The notes beneath the pieces are model-generated. The model searched no databases and had not been told where the DNA came from. It worked only from the letters and a program-made list of their open reading frames with translations. Of a stretch of 64,000 nt of DNA, positions 13,671-24,617 are shown in pieces. Location: assembly GCA_034509425.1 (NCBI GenBank), contig JAVTVJ010000985.1, forward strand, positions 434,001 through 498,000. The letters run 5' to 3'. Position 1 is the first letter of the stretch. Each line of letters opens with the position of its first letter. A program made the translations under genes and the position numbers. The DNA comes from Eopsaltria australis. Its lineage: Eukaryota; Chordata; Aves; Passeriformes; Petroicidae.

Positions 13671-13702
<32 letters not shown>
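13671..13702. repeat. Poly(T) run of 32
   Basis: This is the longest uninterrupted homopolymer in the window. It lies about 70 bp to the right of the old CR1 fragment and is not a CR1 feature. Confidence 0.95.
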
Positions 13703-13703
<1 letters not shown>

Positions 13704-14904
13704 GTAATGCAGATAAATGGCTTTTTAATTTAGCCTGAAAAATTCAGGCTTTTTTTCTGGTTTGAATAATTTCTTGAACTAGTATCCAACAACACTGTAA
13801 ATGAGTATGAGGTAAAGTGACAGGAAAGTAGGAGAGAAATAGCTAAAATATTTTCACAGCTAAAGAAACTGTGTGCATCAAAGGGGATAATATTGAACCA
13901 TTTAAAAGAATTTTCTCTTGTTTCCTGATGTACCTGTCATTTTAAATTATCTTATTTATTGTCTGTGGTTTTAATGTGACATTTTAAAAATTAAGAAAAA
14001 AAAAAGGCAAAAGTCAATGTTCACATTTTAAATGCGTAATCTGTGGAAAAAAATAGAAGATCTGTGATTGTAAAGACAGCAGTAATCCTGCCAGTATTTG
14101 TAGAGAACTGCTATCCATAAATGTGTGGGCAGTAGATAATATAATTGCTTCATTCAGAGTTGCAGGATATGTATTCTCTTTCTTGGTGACAGCAAACTTC
14201 ACGTTGTTTCCTGTTCACTGTATTTCTTGAAGAAGATCAGTGCTGTATATCCTTCACAGAAGCATCTGCTTGCATTAAACATTTCTTGCTCTTTCCCTGT
14301 GACAAGTGATTTATTGTTGTGTTTGACAGTGCTTGTGTTTGTGTCATGTCAATGCTGCCCAGAATCTTTTTCTTATAATTCAGTAGTGTTTGAGTACTTG
14401 TCATTTTTACATCCATAGCTTAACCCTTATATGACTGGCATTGTCCAAACAGGCAGCCAAGCAACTTCTTACGAGGATCTGAAATTTTTTAAACCTGAGT
14501 TATACATATTGTCAGTTCATCTATATGTTTGCATGTTACTGGTGATTGCTCATGTATCTTTGTCCATTAGGAAATAATTGATTATGTTCCAGATGTAGAA
14601 AAGAAAGCTGAAGATAAAATAACTTTGCAGAGATACTTTCAAATAAATATGTATGTACAGCAGTAGCAAGATCATGTCTCATATTTGGTGTGTTTTCTTA
14701 TAATATGAAAGTCAAAGCATACATATAAAACAGCTTACCTTTATAAATTCCAGGGTTGAGTATCTCTCTCTATATTTTCACTAGGGGTTTTTCTTGTTTT
14801 GTTTTTGTTTATTTGTATTGTTTTTAATTGCAGATAGTTCCCAATCCCTGGGGTTTTTATTGGTGTAAGTTAATCTTCTATTCTTGCTTTCTTTTCTCCT
14901 ACAG
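13703..14904. other. Unique sequence upstream of a candidate exon
   Basis: No gene or repeat was recognised. T-rich tracts become frequent towards the right end, next to the candidate acceptor at 14901-14904. Confidence 0.5.
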
Positions 14905-14959
14905 ACACGAATCTTTTTTGTCCAAATTAGATGCAAATATAGTCACACCACAATTCCAG
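14905..14959 (+). other. Candidate internal exon, 55 bp, unknown gene
   Basis: A pyrimidine tract ending CTTTTCTCCTACAG precedes this segment, and a usable donor, CCAG followed by GTAAAAG, ends it. One frame is open throughout and reads TRIFFVQIRCKYSHTTIP plus one leftover base. The same frame stays open past the donor to a stop at 15151-15153, and includes a protein-like stretch around VVHRDERMFQQQMYKPP, so an exon with a later donor is also possible. I do not recognise the protein. If it is an exon, its phase joins in frame to the candidate exon at 21575. Chance splice motifs are common in introns, so confidence is low. Confidence 0.2.
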
Positions 14960-16585
14960 GTAAAAGAGTAGTCCACAGAGATGAAAGGATGTTCCAGCAG
15001 CAAATGTATAAACCTCCATTATTTGACCTAATGGAGACACCTGGTTTTGCTTATGCTAACACTTTAGCCACAATGCTTCTCTTAAAGTATCTTTCTTGTC
15101 CTTTTAACTTTCCTGACTTTTTTTTTTTGTTTTTGTGGTACTTTTTGCCCTAGCTAATGTTTCTAACTTCTTTTCTTTTCCCTTTCTCTTCTTTCCCTCT
15201 TCTCTGTGTTTTCATGATATTTTGTATGTATATTTTTTCACTCTTTCCAATTTTATGCTCATCTTCACCATGTGCAACCAAAAGCATAAGCTCTTGTCCT
15301 CCTGACTTTTCTCATGTTCTCACATGAGCAAATATCTAGTTTCCTACATAAAGCATCGTTGCCATGTGTTCCTTTTTTTAACTCTCGAGAAGGAGAGTAC
15401 ACAAAAAAACAAATTGTGTGTTTTCCCTGAGTATGTCAGAACATCTAAGAATGCTTTTAATAAGAATTGTGATGCAGCTTCTTTTTTTTTTTTTTCTTTT
15501 TTCTTTTTTTCTCTTTTTTTTTTTTTTTGGTAGACTTTTAATATTGTATTTTGTGGCATAGTACACAAATGGATAAAAAAAATGCTACCTACTCATTCCA
15601 ATACAGTGCTTGCCCTTCTGGGTTAACCTTTAATTTACTAAGTTTTTGTGGTTGACCTGTTCTAGATTTGATGTGCATATCCCTCATCAGTGTGTTCAAG
15701 GACATTATTTGTGGAGAAGAAAAACTTGCAAGAGAGGAAAGGATTTTCTTCTTCTCTCAGGGTGGTACTTTTAGCACTAGTGAGGGTCATTCAGAATCTG
15801 AGTATACCTTCAGACCTGCTTTTTTGCCATGTACAAGTTTCCCACTTGTTAAACATGTACTAGCAGTCAGCCTAATGCTCTCTTTAAAAAAGTTGTGAAG
15901 CAACATCTAATTGTTTGACTGTGAGGCTTAGTTTTGTAATTCCTGCAATCATGATGTCTACACCACTTACGGCTTGTCCAGAATTGGATACCATGTTTGT
16001 TCTTCATTTGTCCATTTGTGAGCACATAATGCCTGGCCTGTTTTATTTTGGCTGACAGTGGAGAGACAGACTGGCATTAAGTACCTCTGTGGATTTTAAA
16101 AACCTTTTTTATTGGTGCAAAATGTGGTTGCATTTAAGCCTCATTTCTTCCTTGCAGATGGAGATGCCACGCCACACCATATACCTCTTAAATGTACCTT
16201 TTATATCAGTGTGTGAGTGAACCTTTGCTGGATTGTGCCTCAGAATGCAAAGCTTGGTCACTGTAATAGGTCAGGGTCTGTGCTCCTCACCTTGAGAAAA
16301 ATAGCTAAAATACTTTTTGTTTGGGCTCAAACAGCCACAGGAGGCTATGTACCTTTTATTTATTATCCATATATTTCCTTGATCAGTCTATGATAATTTT
16401 CCTTAGAATAATACCTTTATTTTGTTTTAATACTGGCATTTAGTTTTGTGTTTGAGTTTTCCATGGAGCTGTACCATGAAAGGCGTTTTGTGGAAATGGA
16501 GGCATTCTTACCTGGGAGAGTAATTAATAACACATTTAATCTTTCATTTATTTTGTCAGTGTGATAATACTGTACTGTGTTGACA
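14960..16585. other. Unique sequence with pyrimidine-rich tracts
   Basis: Apart from the T/C tract at 15479-15528 no feature was recognised. T- and C-rich sequence from about 15110 to 15300 produces spurious hydrophobic open frames. Confidence 0.55.
15479..15528. repeat. T-rich low-complexity tract with C interruptions
   Basis: About 50 bp of T runs broken by single C residues. The minus strand gives lysine-rich open frames that are pure low complexity, not genes. Confidence 0.95.
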
Positions 16586-16589
16586 TTCA

Positions 16590-17370
16590 CTGTTCTCCTT
16601 GTAGTCTCTTCTACATACTTTGATCATTGATTGATCCACTAAGGATTTTATAGATTTCTGTCATATTCCCTCAAGGCCCTCTCTTTTGCTTAACAAGTCT
16701 GAGCCTTCTTGACTGTTGCTTAAAAGGAAATTATTTTTATGCTTTTAGGTAAAGCAACAAGGAGGTCTGAGTACTTTTCACTTCTACCACATCCTTTTTG
16801 AGGCAGTGAGACCAGAACTTCTGATAATACTCATGGTGCATATTCAACATGAATTTATGTAGCAAAGCAATTATGTTCTCTACTTTGTTTGCTGGTCCCT
16901 TCTTGACATTTGAATTGCTTGTTTCTTCTCTTTTGTTATGTTTCATGACCACCAAATGTCTTATCAGACTACTCAGGAGCAAGGTCTTGGGGCTAATTGG
17001 ACAATTAAGAACAATGATATCTTCCCATATAGAAATCTTTCCCCAGCATCACCCTCTGCCTGGGTGATACTCAGTCACATTTAATCTCTTTTTACCGTTT
17101 TAGATAGACTCCTTGGTCATGCATCTATTCATCTCAGTCAATCCTCAATTATGATTCCAAATAACTAAGCTGACAGCAAAAGTTTCTGTTTCATTCCAAC
17201 CCCCTTTTTCAGGACACATACAAAAATGTTGAAAAGCCACATATTCCTGTGGAACTGATAACCTCCCTCCATTTCAAGAATGGACCAATTTTTTGACCAA
17301 TTGACCAAATCATGGTCATGATTTGTTTGTTTAGCAAAAACCTTCCCTTTTGTACCATGGCTGCTTACTT
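16590..17370 (-). mobile_element. Ancient CR1-like LINE, minus strand
   Basis: The plus strand carries, in order, blocks matching the reverse complement of the old CR1 type that is abundant in turtles and crocodilians. They are TTTTATAGATTTCTGTCATA and CCCTCAAGGCCCTCTCTTTT near 16647, TTTTTGAGGCAGTGAGACCA near 16795 (corresponding to a GACCAGAACTGCA-type block), ATGAATTTATGTAGC near 16850 and ACCAATTTTTTGACC near 17283. The last block is near 17320-17365, CAAAAACCTTCCCTTTT then ACCATGGCTGCTTACTTTAC (compare ATCCCATGAC...TTTACT). The span would cover the RT C-terminal region and the 3' part. Everything is heavily mutated with indels. It belongs to the same age class as the copies at 30515 and 58480. 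Confidence 0.65.
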
Positions 17371-19920
17371 TACTAAAAGGTCAGATATTGTGATGAATGA
17401 TCCACAACAGAAGGATCTTCTATAGGAATATTTGGAGTTTCTTCTTTGAAAGCAAAGGTAAAGAATTCCTTTGACCTTGAATTTTATGTAGGCTTACCAG
17501 GCAAAATGTACTAAATGAATTTAGACTTCATCTCTGTTACCCAGTCCCCTCATTTTCAGCCTCAAGATAGGTCCAGAAGCCCATGCAGAAAAGAAGATTT
17601 CACATATGTATTAAACTTTAACATTTCCACTTAGAATTCTCTGGGATCCCAATGCTCAGCATATTGTCTGTTTGCATTCTTTCTCCTCATTTATCCCTGC
17701 ACTATGTGCAAGAATTTTTGTTACCAAAGCCAGTTTCATGTGTTCCTGTCCCAAATATCTATCAGTGTTTCAGGTGCTGAACATCACAGCACCTTTATTG
17801 ATACCTGTGTTGGGAATTCAGAACGGAAGATTTTTCCATATAACAGGATTTTGTAAATTGAGGGGTAAAAAAAATGAAGATGTGAATAAACAGTTGGATA
17901 TTCTGACTAATCACAAAATAACTCTGAACTCTCAGGAGGAGGTAGCCTCGAAAAATGTAAATATGATCCTAAGGTGATGGGAGAAGAATTCTTAGAGAAC
18001 AGAAAAATGTTTGAAGAGCTCATGTTGTTTAGCCTACAATAGCTGGACATGGATATCATGATCTCAAAGACTTAATCCTTAGAGAAGAAATATATTTATA
18101 CTAAAAGACAAAGAGGGTAAGCAGACCTCAAATTAATTTTCGATATTATGTTAAGCTCTTCAATAATTAGTTGTTTTCATTTCTAGAGCACCTTTCCATG
18201 GTGAAGCAAACACCCCCTTTGTTTCAAAAGGCAGAACATAAATTGTTTGTGGCACCAGATTGGTGCATTAGATGATTCAGGAGGTGTATTCCAGTCAGTC
18301 CTTCCTAACACACAGTGAAGACTCAGGTATCTTCTCTGTGACAGACATATTCACAAAGGCTATTGCCTGTAATTTTGTTTTCTGTTGTCAAAGGAAGAAT
18401 TTGAATTAACTTGTTAATCTAAGTCATGTACAGATGATTGTATTAGTACACACTTCGTTGTCCTGTTTTGTTTCAGCAAGTGCTGTGAATTGTGACTGGG
18501 AAGCTTAGGTTAACACAACACCTGTAATAGCTCTAGCCAGGTGTCTCTGGTGTGAATCACTGATAAGGTCACATCTTGGCACAGCTTTTTGCACATGTTT
18601 AGCTAGTTTTGGCCTAGCCTGGGCAACGGTGTTTTAGAGTGGATCTTCTGGACAATCAACACAAAACCCTCCAACTCATTTCTACTGCAAGTCCATTCAG
18701 TGGTGCTCTTCAGGCCATATTAACCCAAACTCTAATTGGGTAAAACAAGACAAAGCTAATTTTGATAAAAAATTGGACAGTGTATTACCAGTAGTTTTAC
18801 TTCTTCATGAAGCATGCAATTAGTGCTACAAAGGATTTTGACTTTTAGAATATAGAGTTTGATAATTGAAGCTTGTCAGGGTTTTATAGATAGAGACTGA
18901 TCTTATCCAATATTTTATACACAGTGTGTATCAATCTCTGTATGATAGAGTTTATTTTTTTAAAGAAGCAATTAAAAGTTTTGGGCCCTTGCCCCTGACA
19001 GAATGCAAGATCACCAAGACCATTTTCTTCCAGGTTTAGTTGTCTGAATACCTGACTCTAACTAATCCTGTGAGGGTGCAGCAAAAGAGATTTCATAAAG
19101 TAACTGCCCTTGCTTTTCTGAAGATCTTACTCCTGCAAGGTATTTAGTGTGTTATAAATATTAACTGAATCATTGAAATAAAACTGATTTGTTATTTATA
19201 GCATGTCTTTATTTTCTGTCATGCATAATTTAGTATTGTTTAGCATGGATGTAATTACTAGACTTCTGCAAATATAATTTATATTGGGCTTAAAGGATGG
19301 GAAGAAACATCTGTGTTCTTGTCTCTGGATTTCTGTTATGTCTTTTCTGCTGCCATATGGTAAAATTTAAATAATAAACATGATCACAGTGTGAAATTTA
19401 CAGCATATATTCTATGTGAATCCAGTTTTTAAGTAGTTTGTGAAGATCCTCATTTTTTAGGCATTCTTTGGCTCTGTTAGTCTGTATCTTCTTAATTTAA
19501 CATCTTCATGTGACAGAAGGGAAAACAGATTTGTAAGGAACAATAGCTCTCCATGCTTACCTATCACTAAGTCTCTTAAACAAAAACAGATTTATTTTTT
19601 TTACAATAGTCAGATAGGAAGTGTACTTTCTTTACAACTTAATTGAAATATTTTTTTGTATCTGCCAGAGTTACCTGTAAAATTATGATATTGTTATTTA
19701 GCAATCTGTATGAAATCTGCTGGCTCAAACTGGTTGCAATAGTCATGTTTTTCCATTAGCATTTCAAGGCAGTTACCTTGACTGAAATGAGAGCTGTTTG
19801 TTTACAGTTATAAACCATTTTTTCTTAAAAATAACTTTATCCACAGTTTGAAAGTTGTAGTGAAGTCTGGATGTGGTAAGACTTTGAAAACAGGGAAGTG
19901 AAAATGACAAGAAAAATTTA
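17371..19920. other. Unique sequence
   Basis: No gene or repeat was recognised. The 101-codon open frame at 17672-17977 has no framing splice sites and no recognisable motif, and I do not call it a gene. Confidence 0.55.
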
Positions 19921-21330
19921 AATAGAACCATGGAATCACAGAGTGGTTTGGGTTGGAAGGGACCTTAAATATCATTCAGTTCCAACCCCCTGCCATGGGC
20001 AGGAACACTTTCCACTGGACCAGATTACTCAGAGCTCCACACAACCTGATCTCGGACATTTCCACAGATGGGACTTTCATCATCAAGTTTTTTAAGGGTG
20101 CACTTTCATCTGTGTGATTAATGAAGATGTTAAATAACAGTGGTCCCAATACAGACCTCGGAGAGGCACCACTTGTCACTGATGTCCATCAGTTCTCTGA
20201 GCTGTTGACAACGCTTGGATGTGACCATCCAACCAGTTCCTTGTCATTTGAACAGTTCATTCATCCAATCCATGTCTCTCCAATTTAGAGATCTTGTGGG
20301 GACCTGTGCCAAAACTTTGCAGAAGTCCAGATAAGTGAAAACTGTAGCCTGTTCCCTGTCCACTGGTGTAGTCACCCCATCAGAGAAGGCTGCTCTATTG
20401 GTCAGGCAGGGCTTGCCCTTGGTACAGCTGTGCTGGGTGTCTGGAATCACCTCGTTGTCCTCCATGAGCCTTAGCAGAGCTTCTAGAAGGATCTGTTCAT
20501 GATCTTCCCAGGCACAGAGGATGACAGGCCAGAGTTCCCAGGGTCCTCCCTTCTACCCTTTTTAAAGATGAGTACAATGATTTCCCTTTCCAGTCACCTG
20601 GGATTTCACTTGATTGCCATGACTTTTCAAATATCATGGAGAGTGGCTTGGCAGCCCCATCAGCCAATTCCCTTGGGACTCTGGGATGAATCTCATCAGA
20701 TTCCATACACTTATGTACACTCAGGTTCCTCCAGTGATCACAGAGCTGATCTCCTCTTACAGTGAGCCCTTTGCTCACCATTCCCGGTCCTGCTGTTCAT
20801 CCACTCAAGAGGCGTGAGAAGAGATGTTGCCAGAGAAGACTGAGGCAAAAAGAGTTATTGAGTACCTCAGTCTTTTCCTCTAACCCACTGTTACCAATTT
20901 ACCAGCATTGTTTATCAGGGCCTTACATTGTCTTTGACCTTTCTTTTCTGGGTAACACTCTTGTGGAAGCCATTCCTATTACTCCTTATGTCCCTTGCCA
21001 GGTTCGGTTCCAGTTTTGCCTTCATCTTCCTCACCCTAGCTGTCCACAATTGTACCTAAGGTCTATACTCTTCCCAGCTCACCTATCCTAGCTTCAACTG
21101 TGCATTTACTTCTTTCTTTTTAGTTTAATGAGCAGTTGCCTACTCAGCCATGCCACTCTCCTGCCTCCCTTGCCTGATTTCTTGCTCCTGGGAACTGCCA
21201 ACTCTGGTGCTCTATGGAAGGCTTCCATAAAGATCTGCAGCTCCTTTCCACTTGGCCTTTTAGGGCATTCAAGCAATAAATAGCTCTGTAATTTGGACTG
21301 AACTTCAGCAGAAAGCACTTTTACAGATTT
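19921..21330 (-). mobile_element. CR1 LINE with RT remnants and internal deletion, minus strand
   Basis: The 3' end lies at low coordinates. The plus strand starts with AACCATGGAATCACAGAG and GGTTTGGGTTGGAAGGGACC, then TTCCAACCCCCTGCCATGGG, which is the reverse complement of the standard CR1 3' end. Further right, minus-strand frames give recognisable ORF2 protein. The copy is 5'-truncated inside the linker between endonuclease and RT, and the RT fingers and palm follow. It lacks the segment from just after the FNIFIN motif to the 3' terminal block, so roughly 20,095 marks an internal deletion. Many stops and frame shifts make it inactive. Confidence 0.93.
20100..21318 (-). pseudogene. CR1 ORF2 reverse transcriptase relic
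   Basis: CR1 ORF2 encodes an endonuclease and reverse transcriptase that copies its own RNA at the nick. In minus-strand order the remnants are as follows. GGRRVAWLSRQLLIKLKRKK at about 21184-21106 is the linker ahead of the RT. SDEIHPRVPRELADGAAKPL followed by SMIFEKSWQSSEIPGDWKGK at about 20710-20570 is the RT N-terminal region. CTKGKPCLTNRAAF at about 20424-20385 and YLDFCKVL near 20330 follow (the family has YLDFSKAFD, so the key D is lost). TSGASPRSVLGPLLFNIFIN ends near 20117. The catalytic FADD box and everything after it are missing through the internal deletion. Several frames are needed to follow it. It is a dead copy. Confidence 0.92.
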
Positions 21331-21574
21331 TTTTTAACAGAATTTATCATAGTGAATTTTAAATTTTATATGAAAGTATAAATCCTATGAAGTCGACTTT
21401 TAAACAAAGGAATATGAAACAGGCTTATTTAAAAACTTCAGTCATAAATTATAAAAGTAAAAATACATACAATTTCTGAGGGAATTCTGTGTTTACTCAT
21501 GCTTTATATGGTCTTAATGCAGGGTATTAAATATTGTTTTAACCCCTAAAATTTTTCGTAATGTTTCCTTTCAG
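21331..21574. other. AT-rich sequence between CR1 and candidate exon
   Basis: A short AT-rich stretch with no recognised feature. It ends in the pyrimidine tract of the acceptor at 21574. Confidence 0.5.
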
Positions 21575-21597
21575 GCAAAAGTGGACACAGCTGCACC
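21575..21597 (+). other. Candidate 23-bp micro-exon
   Basis: An acceptor, GTTTCCTTTCAG, and a strong donor, CACC followed by GTAAGG, bracket 23 bp. Joined to the candidate exon at 14905 the frame would continue as GKSGHSCT. Micro-exons of this size exist but are rare, and the pair could be chance. The CR1 insertion just to the left shows that intron-like sequence surrounds it. No known protein was recognised. Confidence 0.15.
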
Positions 21598-22286
21598 GTA
21601 AGGTTCTGTTATGCTTGTAACATAGGAATTGAACAAAATCTTCACCTTCTTTTCACTAAGTTTTCTTGAGGAAAGGATTCAAGATTAAGATACTAATTTC
21701 TTATTGGTTTAAAAGTTTGTAGATAATCCAAAGGTAAGTAGAATATAAACCTGTTTTATGCTTAATACAACGTAGACTTATAGAATTTTTTCCTCAGGTT
21801 CTTATTATTTTAAAAGATTAAATTTATTGAGTGGCTTAAAAAATACAGTCACTATTTTACTGACAAATTGTTAAATACAGATAATTGATACCAGATTATT
21901 TCAAACTGGGTAATTTGAGTTCAAATTATAATTAAAGGATTAAATCTATTCTCATTCAGAGCCACTAGGTTGAGATGAGTTCTTGAAATCTTGTTATGGA
22001 TTTGCTCAACCTTACTTACTTTTTCTTTTTCTGTGACGGATATGAATGTGAGCACAATACAAATATATTGAGAGAAGTTGCCTATAATTATTCACTCAGT
22101 GAATTCTATTGCAGTTACATTATCTTGTTTGCAATTGTTACCATTGTATGAAAAATACCAACTACTGATCTGATGAATGAGAAGTATTTATGAAACAACA
22201 TTTGATCAACAAAGAAACAAATTTGTAATCAAGTCTGAAGTGTCTTTCCTTTCTTAAAAAAATCCATCTCCTTTTCCTTCCTTCAG

Positions 22287-22331
22287 AAACTCAACGTACA
22301 AATCAGTTCCATTCTCTGATCAGAGACCACC
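22287..22331 (+). other. Candidate 45-bp exon
   Basis: The acceptor CTTTTCCTTCCTTCAG and donor CACC followed by GTAAGTTT are both close to consensus; this is the best splice-site pair of the three small candidates. One frame reads TQRTNQFHSLIRDH and is open throughout. The frame that would continue from the candidate exon at 21575 reads KLNVQISSIL and then stops at 22317-22319, so if the three are joined this exon would hold the end of the open frame. A non-coding RNA exon is equally possible. Confidence 0.22.
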
Positions 22332-24585
22332 GTAAGTTTACTGAAAGGTGGGCACTCTGGAAAAGGTTCAAAGCTAATCCTGCCATCTCTTATTTTATGA
22401 ATCAATCCTGCCTTCAGTTTTGAACAAATATTTTGCACATATCACACAGAAGTTACCTATTAATGCAATTCCTTGTTTGAGTACTGTGGACAAAGACTAT
22501 CTTCAGAGATCTGCCAGAGAGAATCTGTCTGTGATAGAACTTCAATCTGAGGATGGCTAATTCATAGCAGCTTTTCTCCACTAAAGTGCCTTCAGCTGGA
22601 GAGCACTTAAAGCTTCGTGTCAGTTACCTAATGTCATGTCATTAAAGACATCTTGAATGTGGATGTCCTTGCTAGCCATAGGTATTTGACAGTAATAATG
22701 TGTGTATACTGAATGTCTTAAGTTACAGCTGTCTTCTGCTCGAAATGGATGACTGAATTCCATAAATAAAGGCACTTCATATAGTCACATGCAGCCTTAA
22801 GAGCACACCCCAACAGGGGTCACTTACACTTGGTGCTTTTCATTATTGGCATGATATATGCATTGTGAAAGGCATTGTGTCTGAACACACAGAGACTGTT
22901 GACTGCTTTCCAGCAGTTGCACTGAATTGTCTTTTTGGAAGTTGCTGCAGTTCCCCATTAGTGGCACAAAAGTCCCATTCATTGCCCTCATGTCACAATT
23001 TCATTGTAGAGCTGTTGCTAATGACTCTGCTGATCTGTTTCCCTCATCTTCTGTACCCTGAGTTCTTTGGATGGCAGCTTGATTTATTTTCTCTTCCATA
23101 ACCAAATACCTAAGTGTTTCTAGTCAAGGAAGATTAAAATTATTTATATATTTTCAAGCAAGCATGCCTTCTTCATAAAACTGTTTTGTTTTGCTAATAC
23201 CTCTAATGTTTCTTTCCACACACAACAGATGCATGCACTTAAAATATTTTATGACAATACTTTTGGGTTATGAGGAACCACAAAACAAGAAAGAATGAAG
23301 TAAGCTCTTCAAATCACAATTTTTACACCTATTACATATTTCCTGGTTTTATATGCATATATGTGTGCTCATTTTCTCAACCATCCAGGAAATCACAAAA
23401 GATGGCAAATAAAACTAGATATGAATCTACCAATGAGATGAGCCAGTGTAAATATCTAGCAGGACATAATGTCTGAATGTGGCAGGAACTTGTCTTCCCA
23501 TAGTTTTTCTTTGGAATTTAGTCAATAACTTGAAGACCAGGCTATGAATCTTCCACTCATATGGTATTTGTTTTTAACCATATGGATCTGAAAGCCTCAA
23601 ATCCCCTAAATGTGCATATGCATCTAAGCATCTCTGAGTAAGCCAGAAAATGAAAATATCCCAGAGAAAATACTGCTTTTCATGTGGAATGTATTTATAA
23701 ATATACTAAACTTTGTCAGAATTCAACTGGTTCAGAATTTCTAAATTATTCACATGATAGAACTAGCTGCAGTTTGGTTTTTAAAAGAATTAGAAGCATG
23801 CATCATGGAACATGTAGCTGGAGGAACCTGCAAAAGAACCTGACTAAAGGAGTCCCTGGATTGGAGAACATTTGCAGATGACAAAATTGAAGAGATGAAA
23901 AAATAAGCACATGCATGGGAAGAGCTAAACAAAGAAGATTTTTCTCAAAGGTTAATTAACCACTCTCTTGATTGTCAGTGTTTGAGGAAAGATTTATATC
24001 TTGATATTTTAGTGTTTTGACAAGATATTGGCAAGGAGGAAGTTAGAAGAAATTATTGTTCTTATAAGGAGTAACGTGTGGTCATGGAATAAATTTACTC
24101 AGCTGCCTTAGAGCAGAAATTTGGTACTAAATGTTAGAGGTGTGTTTCTTTGGGTTACAAATGCTGAAGGAAAAAATTATTTTTTGTGGAAACAATGAAA
24201 GTCCACTCTTTTGATACTGGGGTAGTTTCCATGGCTGGATGACAGCCTTGGAGCTATAGCTTATTGCCTTAAAGGTGTAAATTTTGGAAAAGCAGCTTCG
24301 CCAAGAAGCTTAGATGTTTTGCACAGATTTTACACTGGCATTTTGTGATCCTAATGATAAAGGAGCTCAGACCCTGTGAAGTATTATTTAACATGCCATA
24401 TATTGAAGCTAAGGAAAAAGAGGATAGTGTAGGTAACATTGCAGCCGTTCATGTTTTAGGAATGTGTCAAAAGGCATTGAATTGATCTCCATTCAAGGCA
24501 CAGCTTGCTGTGCTGAACCCAGATATGTACACTTACCCTTTTTTGTCTTTTGATCTCTTAAATATTTTTTCCTAATATCGACTGA
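22332..24585. other. Unique sequence
   Basis: No gene or convincing repeat was recognised. A short FADDK-like reading near 23868-23890 was considered as a CR1 remnant and left uncalled. Confidence 0.5.
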
Positions 24586-24617
24586 TTTTCTTTTCTTTTT
24601 TTTTTTTTTTTTTTTTT
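24586..24617. repeat. T-rich tract with a run of 22 T
   Basis: A TTTTC-like start runs into 22 uninterrupted T at 24596-24617. A second, shorter run of 14 T lies near 24971-24984. Confidence 0.9.

Noticed and set aside
15344..15568. Lysine-rich minus-strand frames resembling nuclear localisation signals
   Set aside because: Pure product of the T/C tract at 15479-15528.
16158..16208. Candidate exon after CTTCCTTGCAG
   Set aside because: The acceptor is good but the donor is poor and the frame ends within a few codons; it also lies in no consistent series with other candidates.
17672..17977. 101-codon plus-strand open frame
   Set aside because: No recognisable motif, no splice framing, ordinary AT-rich composition.
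23800..23940. Possible CR1 RT remnant with a FADDK-like reading
   Set aside because: Only about ten codons resemble the family and neighbouring blocks do not follow in order.
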